Shown piece after piece: positions 43,200 through 55,766 of a stretch of 64,000 bases of DNA. The notes under the pieces were generated by a model that was not told the DNA's origin, ran no database searches, and worked only from the letters and a program-made list of their open reading frames with translations. The position numbers and the translations under genes were made by a program. Numbering within the stretch: the first letter of the stretch is position 1; each line of letters opens with the position of its first letter. Source of the stretch: Ceratopteris richardii (Eukaryota; Streptophyta; Polypodiopsida; Polypodiales; Pteridaceae); assembly GCA_020310875.1 (NCBI GenBank), contig CM035428.1, positions 105,767,682-105,831,681 of the forward strand, read 5' to 3'.

Positions 43200-44350
43200 C
43201 ATGGTGTCCAAAGGGAAACAATTAGCAAAACGCACTTCTCCATCTAAAGAACAACTAGAGGACCATTACCTTAGGATCGAAGAGGTAGAAATTGGGCAGG
43301 GAGTAGAGGAAAAACTAGAGGAAAAAGAGCCTCAATAAGAAGAATATACGTATGAGGAACTTTTAGATGAGTTTGCTACTCATGAGCAATTTCCAGATTT
43401 AAAAGAACAGACCCTTAGGCTAGAGAGAGACATAGGTAGCATGATGCCTCTCATTGAGCACCTTAAGTCTCAAATGATCTCACTTGAGACACATATGGCC
43501 TCTTTCCTAGCTAGGAAGAGAAACTCCTACTCTTCCTCTAGAGATGACTAGGAAAGTTCTTTCTTTTCCTAGTAAGCACAAAGGAGAAAGCTCTAGGCAA
43601 GCTCCCCTCCTGGAAGACTTAAAGCCACCTACCTTTATAGGAGATGACTGAGATAGAAACAAGGATGCAATCTACACTTTTTTACAAAAGTGGCATGATT
43701 TGCATTAACTGAAGGGCATCCCACTAGAGTACCGTGTGCTAGAGGCGAGTCCCTCACTTGGCCAACATGCTTATAAGTGGTGGATGAGTCTCAAGGAGGT
43801 GAACTCTATCCCTCTAGATTGGGCTCAGTTTGAAACTCTTTTCCTAAAAGATTTTCTTTCTGAGAATGAGGAAGAGAGGAACTGGGATGAGTGGGATAGG
43901 ATCACCTAGAGAGGTAGGCCTTTGACAGTCTACATATCCTACTATAGGGAGATCATTTTGAAACTTAAAGGCTTAGATGATTTCCAAAAGCTAGAGGGTT
44001 CTTTAGAGGCTTAGATATAAACCCATCAAGAGAGAGGTAAGAAGGAATGCACCAAAGATGTTTGAGGAGGCGATCAAGTATGCCTAGAACTATGAGGACC
44101 ATAACCATCCTCAATACACTCCTATGGATACGGATCAGCCCCTCAAACCTCTTAGCACGATTAAGTTTAAGAAGAAGTTGCCATTGGGGACAAACCAAAT
44201 TTTCATTAAAAAACAAAGATCACAAGGGCCTAGCTACCTACAGAGCAGTTTGAAAGGGCCAAAAGAGAGAACCTGTGCTTTAAGTATTTGTCTCCTAACC
44301 ATTCACAATGGAACTGTCCACTCAAGAAGGGGGAAGAAAAGAAAAGAGAA
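43200..44350 (+). pseudogene. Ty3-4 gag, broken
   Basis: It starts at ATG near 43201 with an acidic coiled region ('LEDHYLRIEEVEIGQGVEE', stop TAA at about 43336). Several frame changes follow through the gag core ('LAQHAYKWWMSLKEVNS'-like at about 43758). Near 44270 is a knuckle, C-x2-Y-x4-H-x4-C, whose second Cys codon is TAT where TGT is expected (one G-to-A change). Long stretches match Ty3 gag only loosely. Confidence 0.7.
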
Positions 44351-44950
44351 CCAGAGAGTAGTACGGCCCCCAAAAAGGGCAAAAAGGCACTCCACCTAGT
44401 GCAAACACTTCCTATCCATGGCAGCTCTAACTGCAAGGGAGTGGAGGTGGTGCATGAGGATATAGAGCACACCTGTTGTTTGACTCAGTCATTGTGGTCA
44501 CCACAATTTGGACCACATGACTTGGTTAAACTCCATGGTAGTGTATATGGGACTAGGGTGCGAGTCATGATAGATGACCTTGCCACTCATAACTTCATAA
44601 AATATGCTCTGGTCAAAAAGCTAAAGATTCCCTAGTAGCCTAGTGCACATAAATACATAGTATCTATGATGCAAGGGGAAGATAAGAGGATATGGGATAC
44701 TATGTAATCCAATTTGGAAGTCAAGATGCAAGACTATATAGACCATATGGACTTCCAAATTATGAATATGGAGAGGACATACCTTGTGTTAGGAAGAGAG
44801 TGGCTATGGGGGTTGGGAGACACACTTAAACGAAGCTAACAAAACAACACACTTGAGTTTGAAAGAAATGGAAGTAAATTTTGTATACAAGGAGAAAAAG
44901 AGATGTACTTAGTGAACCTCTCATTTCATCTTTAGAGTTGTATAGTTTTT
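44351..44950 (+). pseudogene. Ty3-4 protease, broken
   Basis: The frame ending at 44635 has 'LHGSVYGTRVRVMID' then Asp-Leu-Ala-Thr-His-Asn-Phe-Ile, where the catalytic Asp-Ser/Thr-Gly is expected, so the active site is lost. It continues after TAG with 'MNMERTYLVLGREWLW' (the flap/hydrophobic end of gypsy proteases). Confidence 0.75.
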
Positions 44951-44982
44951 GACATTTCCTGCATGTACAGGAGATCTTTTTA

Positions 44983-46440
44983 TTGTATAGCCAGGATTTT
45001 GAGCATTGTACAGATATTTCATTTGATGTATATTTTCATGCTAGAAATGTAAATATGAACAGTAATTTTTATTATTCTTTCTTGCAAGAGAGTGTGGTTA
45101 AAAGTTTTAAAGATCTTATGTTTGAGTTTAGAGATGTTTTTCCCATTGACTTACCTAGAGGGCTACCACTTGAGAGAGGGGACATTGACCATGCTATTGA
45201 GGTAGTTGCTAACACTAACCCTATTTGTAAGCCACCTTATAGGCTTAGTGTTTCTCAGCATGAGGAGATTGAGAGGCAATTACATGATTACTTGGATAAG
45301 GACTTCATTAGACCTAGTAATTCACCTTGGGCATCACCAATGCTCCTTGTTAAGAAGAAAGATGGCTCTATGAGATTATGTATAGACTATAGAGCACTTA
45401 ATAAGGTAACTATCAAAAATAGGTTTCCAATGCGTAGATTGGAAGACCTATTTGATCAGTTACACTAAGCTAGGTATTTCATCAAGCTTGAACTTAGATC
45501 AGGGTATCATCATATTATGATTAGGGTAGAGGATGTCCCTAAGACTGCATTCAGGACTAGATATGGGCACTATGAGTTTTTGGTGAAAGCTTTTGTTCTT
45601 ACCAATGCTCCAGTCACTTTCATGAAGCTCATGAAAAGTATATTACGGCCTTATCTAGGACACTTTGTAGTAGAATTCCTGGATGACATCATGATCTATA
45701 GTGCATCAGAACACGAGCACTTGGAACACTTAAGAAAGGTATTTCAAGTGCTAAGGGAAAATTCGCTCTTTGCTAAGGAGTCAAAGTGTGAATTTTTCAA
45801 AACAGAGGTTAGATACCTTGGGCATATAGTCTCCCAGAATGGAATCTAGATGGATCCTAAAAAATTAAGGGCTATTATGGAATGGCCACATCCAAGGAAC
45901 CTAGAAGAGTTGTAGATCTTCCTAGGTTTATCAGGTTTCTATCGAAGATTTATTAAGAATTATGCCAAAATTGCTATACCAATGATAGAACAACTTAAAG
46001 GGGAAGGGAAAGCCTTTCATTGGGGAGATGAACAGAAGCAAAGTATGCGGAGATTGAAAGTAGCAATTGCTACAGATCCACTTTTACATATAGCAAATCC
46101 CAATAAACCCTTTGTGGTTGAGACGCGAGTGATTTTGCTATAGGAGCAGTTTTTGTTCAGGATGGTCGACTACTAGCTTTTGAGAGTAAGAAACTAGAAC
46201 CGGTTTAGAAGAATTACTCTATCTATGAGGAGTTGTATGCAATTGTCCATGCTTTGATTATTTATATGGTGCCAAAGTTACGATAGTGTTTGATCAAGAG
46301 AGCATTAAGTGGCTCTCTAATCAAACAAACCTTAAAGATCATAAGGCCTGATGGGCAGAGACCCTTCAAGAGTTTGATTATGAGCTTAGGTATAGGAAGG
46401 GAAAGTTTAATGTAGTGGCTGATTCACTTAGCCGCATGCC
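44983..46440 (+). pseudogene. Ty3-4 reverse transcriptase and RNase H
   Basis: 44983-45468 gives the RT start ('[19 protein letters not shown]', '[19 protein letters not shown]'). After TAA at 45466, 45517-45849 gives '[19 protein letters not shown]' and a Phe-Leu-Asp-Asp active site ('[11 protein letters not shown]'). Further parts ('FLGLSGFYRRFIKNYAKIA', 'GKAFHWGDEQKQSMRRLK') have stops at about 45847 and 45913. RNase H from about 46080 has lost the DAS motif by a frameshift, but 'GKFNVVADSLSRMP' closes it. Not functional. Confidence 0.86.
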
Positions 46441-47690
46441 TATGCTCAATGGACTGAGTTTTACTCAGATCACTAGTGAGCTACTTGAGTTCATTAGAGG
46501 GAAATGTAGGCTTGAACTTGCATATTCCAAGATTTGGGAAGCCACAAAGAATGGGGATCGTGATACACGAGTTTCCAATGAGGATGGAGTATTGACGGGT
46601 ACTAAAAAAGGATTCAAGTGGAAGAATTATAGTGTCCATGATGGATATCTCTTATATAAAGGTAAGGTGTGTGTCCCTAGAGATTTTAAGATGAGATGGA
46701 ATATTTTGTATGAGCGTCATGACACACCTAGTGTAGGACATCCAGGAGTTAACAAGACTTATGATCTTGCTAAGAGGCAGTTTTACTAGCCTGTACTTCA
46801 TGAGGACATCCTAGAGTATGTGCTTAAGTGCACTAAATGCGAGGTCAATAGAGCTGAAAGGTTGAGGATTGGAGGACTACTCCACCCATTGGATATTCCT
46901 AATGGGAAGTGGGAGAGTATCTCCATGGACTTTATAGTCAGATTACCTAAGACACAAAGAGGGCATGACTCGATCTAGGTAATTGTGGATAGGTTAACCA
47001 AAATGGCTAGGTTTATTCCAACACGGACTATAGTGAAGACACCTCAGTTGGCTAGACTCTTCATAGAAAACCTATACCAGTTATATGGTCTTCTTTAGAC
47101 ATAGTCTCTGATCGGCATAGGAAGTTTACTAGCCACTTTTGGAGAGCAATCTTCAAAAGTTTGGATATGAAACTTAGCATGAGTATGGCCGAGCATCCAC
47201 GATCGGATGGGCAAACAAAGAGGGTTAACCGAATCCTAGAGGATATGCTTCGAGCATATGTGAATGAAAGGCAAACTAATTGGGAAATGTACTTACCTAT
47301 AGTAGAGTTTGCATATAATAGTGTCAAGCACTCTTCCACTCGGCATAGTCCATTTATGCTTATGTATGGGTTTCAACCAAGAGCTCCTTATGTAGTAGGA
47401 TTGCAGAATGAAAAAGTTCAATCTGCAAAGGATTTCTTGGAAGAGATGAACGACATGCTTAGGCTTGCTAAGGATAGCATTAGGAGAGCTCAAGATAGGG
47501 CTAGAGCCTATGCTGACCCTCAAAGGAGAGACATTAAATTTGAGGTAGGAGAGCAAGTCTATCTTAGAGTTCCATCTAGATGTGAAACTAGGAAGACGGG
47601 ACCTTGTCCAAAACTATCTCCTAGGTATTGTGGACCTTTCCAAATACTTAAGAGAATAGGAAAGATGGCTTACAGCTCTAACTTCTAGAG
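46441..47690 (+). pseudogene. Ty3-4 integrase
   Basis: The zinc domain has both His ('ERHDTPSVGHPGVNKTYD') and both Cys ('VLKCTKCEVNRAE'), but is broken by TAG (46787-46789) at the conserved Trp of FYWP. The core starts 'WESISMDFIVRLP', with a second TAG (46976-46978) at another conserved Trp before 'VIVDRLTKMARFIP'. Small indels scramble the second Asp region (about 47100). In 47161-47688 the catalytic Glu is Lys ('HPRSDGQTKRVNRI', AAG for GAG). The C-terminal 'FEVGEQVYLRVPS' and 'KLSPRYCGPFQILKRIG' are well kept. Confidence 0.88.
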
Positions 47691-47990
47691 AATACTCAAA
47701 TCCATCTAGTATTTCATGTTAGTCGGCTTAAGAAAAAGCTAGGTGAATCTACCAACCTCATTCTAGACAGTGAGGTAGTAGAGCCTATTTCTATTCAATC
47801 TACTCCAAATGAGCCTGAGAGCATACTATGCACTCGAGAGAAATGGGCGAGAAGTCACTTGTATAAAGAGTGTCTAGTAAAGTGGAAAGATAACTCAGAA
47901 GATAGTGCCACATGGGAGCGGGTTAGCACCTTCCAGAGATAGTTTCCCAATTTTAGATTACCTTCCCAAGAGTCTTCTTAAGGGGAAGGA
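47691..47990 (+). pseudogene. Ty3-4 chromodomain end
   Basis: After a frameshift near 47690 the reading gives 'LILDSEVVEPISIQ', then 'LYKECLVKWKDNSEDSATW' and 'ERVSTF' before TAG at about 47940, with 'FPNFRLPSQ' after it. This is the usual chromodomain-like tail of the element. Confidence 0.7.
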
Positions 47991-48136
47991 TATAGGGAGA
48001 CAACTCAGAGATATGACCATGTACATGAAGTACATGGGGATATAGTGGGAGTGATGCTTCTATATATTTTTCTCTCTTTCTCGTAGTCCTTCCAATACCA
48101 TTTTTGATGACAAAAATGGAATTAAGAGGAAGGAAA

Positions 48137-48427
48137 TGTAGTATGGAGTATCCTTTATGAGTTTTGAGCTAGAGGTGTGAACCACCTCTTAGACATTTAG
48201 AGTAGGATACTCACATGAGTGCCAAGTGGCACTCATGTGAGAGGCCATGTATTATTACCTTTGTGGGTAATTAGAGAGAAGGAGAGGGAATATATCTAGA
48301 AGCTCATGCGGATGGGCAACAAGATCTATCAGGAGCCCCGTGCCCATCATCCTCGAACTCCACCGGCGTCTGAATTAGAGTGACCCTCAAAAGTGAGGGG
48401 AATAATTGGAGAGTGATATATTCAGTA
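48137..48427 (+). repeat. 3' LTR of Ty3-4 (291 bp)
   Basis: TGTAGTATGG...TTCAGTA. The final CA of the 5' copy has become TA. The hairpin region is conserved. Confidence 0.92.
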
Positions 48428-50287
48428 GTTATGTACTCAATGCAAAGTACAATGGGTGAAAAAAGTTTCTAGAGTTCTCTAAAAGATTTTGAATAACCTC
48501 TTGAAAGGGAGAGGGATTAGAAATTGTTCAATGTTGAAAATTCCTATAAAGTCAAGTCTTTGAGAAAACATTTTAAGGTAATTCATTTGGATTGTTATTT
48601 GATCTGATTGAAGTTGGTTTCCCAAGAAATGAATACTTCTGCATCATACCAAGACTCTAAAGCCTAGTTGAACATAGTAGTCCTCTAGATGGGAAAAGAG
48701 ACAGTAGAATTTGAAGTGAAATTTAGTAGAAGGCATCTAAGTTAGATGTTTGTTGTCAACATGAACTTCAATGAAACAAATTGAATTCAAAGTGGTCTCT
48801 CAAAGTTTTGAATTTGTCAGAGGTTCCACATATTTTTTTGAGTCCACCAACAAATGGTGCATAGAAATGAACCCATTTACAAAATTAGTTAGAGATATTT
48901 AGAATCCACCTACTTCATATGTTTGTGCTATGATGCCTAGTTTGCACATAATGAAACATTGATTTAGGTAGAAATTCTTTAATCCAACCTTGTCATTCTT
49001 TCTATGTGTTGCACTTGATTCAGCTTCTCATGTGAAAAGTTAGATGGTGTTTTGAATGATTCTCGTATTGATTAGCCCAGACACAATTTTCTCTCTCCTT
49101 TAGATATAGTTCAAGATAGAATCCCCTTTTGATAAAGAGGCAAATCGAAGATATGAAGACCATGATCGATGAGACTAATTATGAGGCACATGAGAATACT
49201 CCACATAATATACTTTGACACATCTTCCATCAGAGGTGAATAAGAGAGATGAGGACCATAATTGAGGAGACTAATTATGAGGCACATGGGAATAGTCCAC
49301 ATAATACATTTTCTAGGATGAAAATTTTTTAAAGGGGCAACAATGTTGTATATTATAGGTACAAGTGGAGAAAGTAATTGTATTAAGGGTCAAAAATCCC
49401 TTGGAGAACCTTTGGAGTTTTATGAGAAATCATTGGGAAAGTATCTCCAAGTGTAGGCATCAAACCTTTGAGTTATTTGATTCATTTGAGTTCCCATTTG
49501 AGGTGTCTCAACTTAGGGTTTATTTATCCTAAGGCTTGGGAACCTTAGGCTTGGAGACTCTTCTCCAAGTGACACCTTGGGGTGTATGTGGGAGGAAAAG
49601 GCTCATTTGATGGGACCTTTGGTAAGTTTCCACACAAGGGACACTTTGGAGGGACACTTGGAAGTGTCCAAGGACATGCACCCCCTTAGCCTAGAGGTAT
49701 ATATATGGATGTATGTTTTTGGGTGGAAACATGCATCTCTTTCCCCTCATTGGTTGATTTATGATCTTGAGAGTAGTACTTTTGAGGTTAGTTAGTACAT
49801 TTCATGGTTAGGATAGTTTTGTTGTATGAGAATATAACAAATACCCATCACATGATAGATTATCTTTGTAAGAAATTTTGCTCCATTCATAATTTTTCTG
49901 AACTTCAATGCTTAGTTACCTCTTTCAATTGACCATTTATATATAAAGACATGTCCATAGGCCCGAATCGTTTTGTCTCATCAATGCTTTTATAAATCAC
50001 CAATGCTAGTAATATATGTGGTCCTATATATCTATCCATCCTTGGGAAACAAAAGAAAGCTACATGAAGATCATCGTAATCTCCAAACTTTGCAAATCAA
50101 ACAAAAAACTTATAATTCATTTTTACAAAAACCAATTCAATCTTCTTGTAATCTTGGTAAAACTTCAAGCACCTTGTATGGCTGTTATTTATGTTCAATC
50201 TAACATTCTCTCCTTCATCATTCTTGATATAGAAACTAAAGTAAGGTTCAAAGTTGGTCTCCTCACGTCTTCCAACAAGCTCATTAC
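48428..50287. other. Intergenic sequence with a ~100-bp tandem duplication
   Basis: No gene is recognised. Two copies of a ~60-bp stretch containing GAGACTAATTATGAGGCACA lie near 49152-49213 and 49252-49313. The rest is unremarkable. Confidence 0.5.
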
Positions 50288-50479
50288 CTATTCACACTTT
50301 TCAAAGTCTATGACGTAAATTGGTTGCTCAAATAGATTGTGCGACTCTATTGGCCTCCATCTCTTATACATTGATTTTTCTTTTTCAATATTTTTCAAGA
50401 GTTGCAAACTCTTGATATAGCAATGCATATTCTCACCATAAGGACACATTTCTCTGGATTCAAGCATACTCAATATTGT

Positions 50480-51356
50480 CTACATTTTGAATATTTTTCT
50501 AAGCTCGTGTATATGGACAGGGCATTGAGGTGAATATGTACATAAGTCATCTATATAGACTTCCATGCTTTTTCTGAGAAACTCTTTCAAGACATGACAC
50601 ATTAATCTTTGGAAAGTTGTTGGGGTGTTAGTTAAACCAAAAGGCATAACGTTAGATGCATACACTCCCCATTCTATAGAAAAGGTCATTTTGTGTTGGT
50701 CTTTAGTAGCAATTGCTACTTGATTATATCTTGAAAATCCATCAATAAAGTTGTAAACTTCCTTATGTGTTACTCTTTGGATGATCTATAATGGGCATTG
50801 GATAATTATCTCCAATAGTGGAAGCATTCACTTTCTTTAAGTTAAAACAAACCCCAGGCTTTCTGTTCTTCTTTGGTACAACCACCAAAGGAGAAACACA
50901 TTTAGTGTGTTCTATCTCATATATGAATCCAACTTCCAATAGTTTGTCTATCTCTTCTTCAATTTTGGCTGAAGAAACATCGTTATAGGTATACAATTTT
51001 TGTTTAAAGGGTTTAGCATCAAGTGTCATATGAATTCTATGAGAACATATCGAGGGATCAACTCTTTTCAGATCTTTGTAAGTCCAAGCAAACATGTCCC
51101 TATATTCTCGTATTAACTCAATGAGCTCTTGTTCCTCTTCTATGGACACATCTTTAACTATGTAGGTGCATCTCTCTTCATCTCCTTTGAGGGTTACTAC
51201 AATTTTCTTTGTTTGTTCTTTGTTGTCATAAGCTATTCCCTCTTGTGCCTCTCTCTTAGGCATTTGAATTGCTATCTTTCTTTCTTCTACTTCATACCTC
51301 TTAAAGTGTTCATGTACCGAAATGTTCATGTTGTAAATTTTCTTCCTCCATTTCAT
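50480..51356 (-). pseudogene. Ty3-5 reverse transcriptase
   Basis: 51356-50763 is open. After an acidic linker ('IEEEQELIELIREYRDMFAW') it has 'FIYEIEHTKCVSPLVVVPKK' and 'VCFNLKKVNASTIGDNYPM'. A small frameshift near 50790 leads to 'KEVYNFIDGFSRYNQVAIAT', and the frame 50689-50480 has 'MPFGLTNTPTTFQRLM' with the active site Tyr-Ile-Asp-Asp in 'MEVYIDDLCTYS'. Sequence after 50480 no longer resembles RT. Confidence 0.85.
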
Positions 51357-52570
51357 TACTCTCCTTCCTAGGTTTTTCTAGGTATTCTTCTATGGATAAT
51401 ACTTTTTTGCTTTCCTTGGAGTCTTCCATTTCCACTTCTTTTAGGTATTGTTCTTCTAACTTAAACTCAGGGTCCTTCTCTATACTTTTGTACTCCTCTT
51501 TCCATTGCTTTTCTATTATTTATCCTTCTTTTGCCTCTTCGAGCACTACCATATACAAGCTCAAATTAATATCCTTCTTCATCTATGCATTCATTCATGG
51601 TTAGCGCTTCTTCATTTATGCATACATCCAAGGTTGCTAATATTTCCATCCATTCATGTGGTTCAAATGCTTCATCAAAAAAGATCTAAGGCATATGTGT
51701 TGGATCTTCTATTTTTCTTTCTTCCTCTTGTCCTAATTGCCAATGTTGTAATCCTTTTTTTTCTCATTGAGCTTCCTTACAAATCCATAGCTAAGTATCT
51801 TCATTCACCCATGATTGATCACTAGATCCAGCACTATGGATTGATACATCATTCTCCTCTTTATGGATGGTATACCATTGACAGGATGGAACATCCATAT
51901 ATGCAAAATTTTGGAGATTTGTTTTGCTGCCTTGGTGTTGAAGATACAAAGTGTCTCATCCCCAATCTTGAACTACTTTGAGTTGCCACATGAAAGATCT
52001 TCCTAGGATCATCTTGTAATTGCTTTCCTTGCCAAATTGACATATGGTTAAGGTTTGTTCAAATTCTAATCCACATGTAGTAAAAATTACATTCTCAAGG
52101 ATTCCTAAAGGGCAATCTACATGGCCATCTGCCAATTGTGACTTCATCCTAGTTGTTCATAGGGTCAGTTTTCCCCATTTCTCCCAAATCTCTTTGGTAG
52201 CTATTCCTACTCCAACACAAATATCTAGTATGGCCGTGTTCATATACCCTCAAAAAGTAATTGGGAGACAAGTATTTCCCTCATCACCTTCATTGAAGTC
52301 TCCAACTTTATCCATAAGTATTTTGATAGTTGGTGTTATTTCAACCTTCTCTTCGTGAGTTGATGTGCTTTGTTCCTTGAAATTCAATTGATTGTCCAAA
52401 TTCTTCCATGCGTGGGGCTTTACTTGCAAAAGATATTCTAGGGTTATAGAACATTGAACCTTTACTTTCTTCAATTCCTGCAGGGTGGTTGACACTCCCA
52501 CTAAAGTTTTCTTCTCCTTGCATCTTATTGTTGTGGCATGAAAGAAATATGTTTTTTTACTCATATTCAC
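51357..52570 (-). pseudogene. Ty3-5 protease region
   Basis: Near 52240-52190 the reading 'MNTAILDICVGVGIATKEI' corresponds to the aspartic protease site, where Asp-Ser/Thr-Gly is expected and Asp-Ile-Cys is found. It continues with 'CPLGILENVIFTTCGLEFE' and 'MILGRSFMWQLKVVQDWG' (52147-51956), the usual end. 51860-51360 is a decayed linker to RT. 52570-52250 upstream is an unassigned frame rich in Lys and Thr. Confidence 0.7.
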
Positions 52571-55500
52571 CGATATAATTTAGAAGTGTAGTCAAGCTGA
52601 TAGTTTATTCTCTATTCTGATCATGATTGGTTAGATCCTCATAATTTACTTCTTGCTCCATCATAGGTTGGTTCATAGAAGCATCTAGTTCTGTGAAGGG
52701 AGAGATGTAGTTCCACCTCTCTTCTTGAACGTTAGCCCACAAATCGTATGACCAATTTGCTTCCACTTCTAGAATCATTAAGTCCCTTCATATGGCCCAA
52801 AAGCTAAATTTCCTTCAATCTCCTTGGTTTGTTTTAGTTCCTTTTCCTGTGACTTGAAGTTCTCTAAACATCCCTAGAATGTCTCTTCTTGAATTCTCGT
52901 TTCAGAAGTTCTCTAAACATCCCTAGAATGTCTCTTCTTGAATTCTCATTTCAGGGAGGTTTGATGTTGATTATTCTAGCATAGTCTGAGCAATTTTGAT
53001 CAAATTTTTATCAATTTCAAGTCTTTACTTCTCAAGATCTCCTCTTGGGTAACTACGATTCTGCTAGAATTGATCCTACCGTTTCCTTCATTTGGTCTTC
53101 TCTCACCACACTCGTGTTTTGATTGGCTTGATTGGTTAGCTTAGGTTTGAGGTCTTTTATAGATTTCTCTTTCTCTTTAGCCAACTTCTTAATCCACTAG
53201 TTCTTTATTTTCTCTCATCTAGCTTTCCATTTTTTAGCTTTCTTTCCTCTTGAGGTGTCTAATGGTTCTTCTGAGTCTTCTATCACTTGAGGTAAAGATT
53301 GTGCCTTGTTTTCACTCTTAGAACTATCTTGTCTTTGGTTTTCTAGGGTTTCCTTAGCTTTAGTTCTGATGATGCCTTTTAATGGCACTATGTATTCTTT
53401 ATCACTTCTTGAGGACTCTACCACTTCAATCGTGTTAATCTGTGCAGTGGATGATGTTTTAGTAGGTTTTTTGGATAGTCTCTAAACACATGTTCTTTTC
53501 CAAAGTCACTGCAATACTCTTCCCAAACCCTCTGAGGTGGTGGGTGTTAAGGCATTGTGCAATCTTCAATGAAATGGTCTCCTCCACATCTATAACATGG
53601 TCCTCTAGCTATAGGTGGTCTCGCTCTAGGTCTTCTTAGAGCTTGAGCTCTAGGTGTTGCATACATTAGGTTGGCATATCTAAATCCATAGGCATTTCCA
53701 TTGTCATCATGTTCATAATATTGTTCTCATAGGAAGATTCATACTCTATCAGATTCTAATCGCAGGAGTAATAATCTCCATAGCTTCGTTCATAGCCTTG
53801 AGTTAGGTTTTCTGAGCTAATCAATGGGGTCACAAGTACTACACGCCTTTCTAGGTTCTCTTCTGGTTGTGTGTACTTCACAGGTACTACATTTTGAGGG
53901 TGTGAGGACTACTATCCTAGCACTAGTTGAGGTTGTGTGTATCCTTGACACTCATAAAGCCTTAGAGCCATGGGTGATCCTTGATATGGAACATATCTTG
54001 GAGCCTCCTTGACTTGTTCTCTCGATGGGTATCCAAATGACCTATATTGTGGTGGTGGGAAATTGGAATTGTCTAGATTGCTTGTTAAGGACAATTTTTA
54101 GTAATGTGATTGGTGTATCTCTACTCGATATGACAGTAGAGATTAGGTCCTTGTATTGGTTGTCTATTGTATTGATATGGTTATGGGTAAATAGTTCCTC
54201 CTCTTCCATAGCATGAGATGGGTGGTCTCCTCCACAGTGCACACATCTTCTTCACATGGGTTGCCTTTGATAAAGTTTTTGACCTTGCTGGTTTTGAACT
54301 CCTAGTTTTTTGGCTACTAAGGCCACTAGTTCCTCAAGATTGTTAGATTTGGAAGAGGCATTGCTTACAGTATCAGCAGACTTGATTAAAGTCTTTGGCA
54401 TCTTCAAATCATGTGCCGAATTATCTTACAAGTCTATGCACTCTCTTAGACATCCATCCAATGTTTGTAAGCATTTCACATACACTAAGGTTCTCAAGTT
54501 TCCATTGGTTAGGCCATCCAAAAATAGTGATATCATTTTTTGTTGGGTGGATCTCTCAGCCATAGGACATCTGTCCACATACTGATTGAATCTCCTCACT
54601 ACCAATCTTACTCATTCATTAGGTGCTTGTTTGAAGTTATGGATCAAGGGAGAGGAATTGTGTTTGATACCTCTCTTTGTGAATTCACCAATGAATTCTT
54701 CAAAGAATTTCTCTATATTGACAAATTGGTTGGGTCCAAAGGTTGGAACCAAGTCAAAGCAATTTTGATCAATGTAATTCCAAAAGATTTGTATTGAATA
54801 AAGAATTCATCTACTTGTTCAACTCGTAGAACTTGTTTGAATTGTGCCATATGATCACATGGGTCTCTAGAACCATCATAATGATTCCTTATGCACTTGG
54901 ATACCTGAATAGGTCTTAATCTTCTACCCACTTGAAGAGGTCAAGGCATAACTTGAACCATAAACCATAGGACATACACCTAGTCCTCTACCTTGTGGGG
55001 GTCTCAAAGGAAAGGGTGGTCAGCTCATCACCTCACTTCCCAAGTGAGTATTAGGTGCAGTGCTGGTATTTGGAATAGTGAAGTGAACATGTGGTTTGAT
55101 TCAAACACTTTGCTAGCTAGTTTGTCCAATGGTAGGATTTTCTTGGCTTTGTTGCTACCCTTGAGGATTTTGGGATGTGGTTGTCTGATCCCTTGGTGGG
55201 AATACTAGCAAACCCAAGTAATGTAGATTATATATCTCTAGATCAGTAAAAACCCAACATCTTCTTTTGTTTTTATCCAGATACATGAATTTGAAAGAGT
55301 GTTCAAGATCATCTACTTTATAAATGATGGTAGGGTTGACACTGCCACCCACTATGGATGAAGTGGCTTGCAACAATTTATTTTATCCTGCTAGCAGATA
55401 AATATCCACCATATAATCATCTTGAGGGATTATATCCCCTCTCCAAACATTCATTACTATCAATCTTCCTCTTGCGATAGTCATCACTTCTTTATTATCA

Positions 55501-55766
55501 GTCCGAGTGGGATTACTAGGTTCCTCACTTTCTCCTTTTTCATTGATTCTATCTGAATGCTCAGTCACTAAGTATAATTTCCCTCATTTTTCCATGTAAA
55601 ATCCTCCTTCAAATTTCACAACTGTTTTTGGGAAAACTACAACATTCGTGGAATCCCTAAGTCTTACCACTGACCTATTAAGTCCATCCAAGTAAATAGG
55701 AATTACATACAATTTTGTAGAGACATAATGCATGGATGTCCTATGCTCTCCTTCTATTAGAGACAT
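52571..55766 (-). pseudogene. Ty3-5 gag, broken
   Basis: Small pieces: 54931-54713 with 'RNHYDGSRDPCDHMAQFKQ' and 'LIKIALTWFQPL' (the gag core), knuckle-like motifs near 54242-54205 ('CGGDHPSHAM') and 53605-53559 ('CYRCGGDHFIEDC', complete CCHC), and a charged Lys/Glu region (53424-53215). 55766-55155 holds further frames of unclear role that run into the gag and may be its N-terminus. Confidence 0.65.

Larger units (their letters stand above)
41815..48427 (+). mobile_element. Ty3-4: full-length but decayed Ty3/gypsy chromodomain element
   Basis: 6,613 bp with 291-bp LTRs at both ends (roughly 8% different by eye), a primer site, and a purine tract AAGAGGAAGGAAA just before the 3' LTR. Flanks GTTCT (41810-41814) and GTTAT (48428-48432) look like a 5-bp target duplication with one later change. 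Gag, protease, RT, RNase H, integrase and chromodomain follow in order with many stops. It is older than Ty3-2. Confidence 0.92.
50288..55766 (-). mobile_element. Ty3-5: LTR-less gag-protease-RT relic of another Ty3/gypsy lineage
   Basis: On the minus strand, gag (about 55766-53150), protease (about 52260-51860) and RT (51356-50480) follow in order, without RNase H, integrase or LTRs. The RT wording ('DPSICSHRIHMTLDAKPFKQ', 'DNYPMPIIDH') resembles the Tat/Athila branch rather than Ty3-2 or Ty3-4; that is a tentative placement. Ends are set by loss of resemblance only. Confidence 0.78.

Noticed and set aside
49973..50318. Overlapping plus-strand frames of 76 and 100 residues right of Ty3-4
   Set aside because: Lys/Ile-rich, no recognised motif, overlapping each other in two frames; random open stretches in AT-rich DNA.
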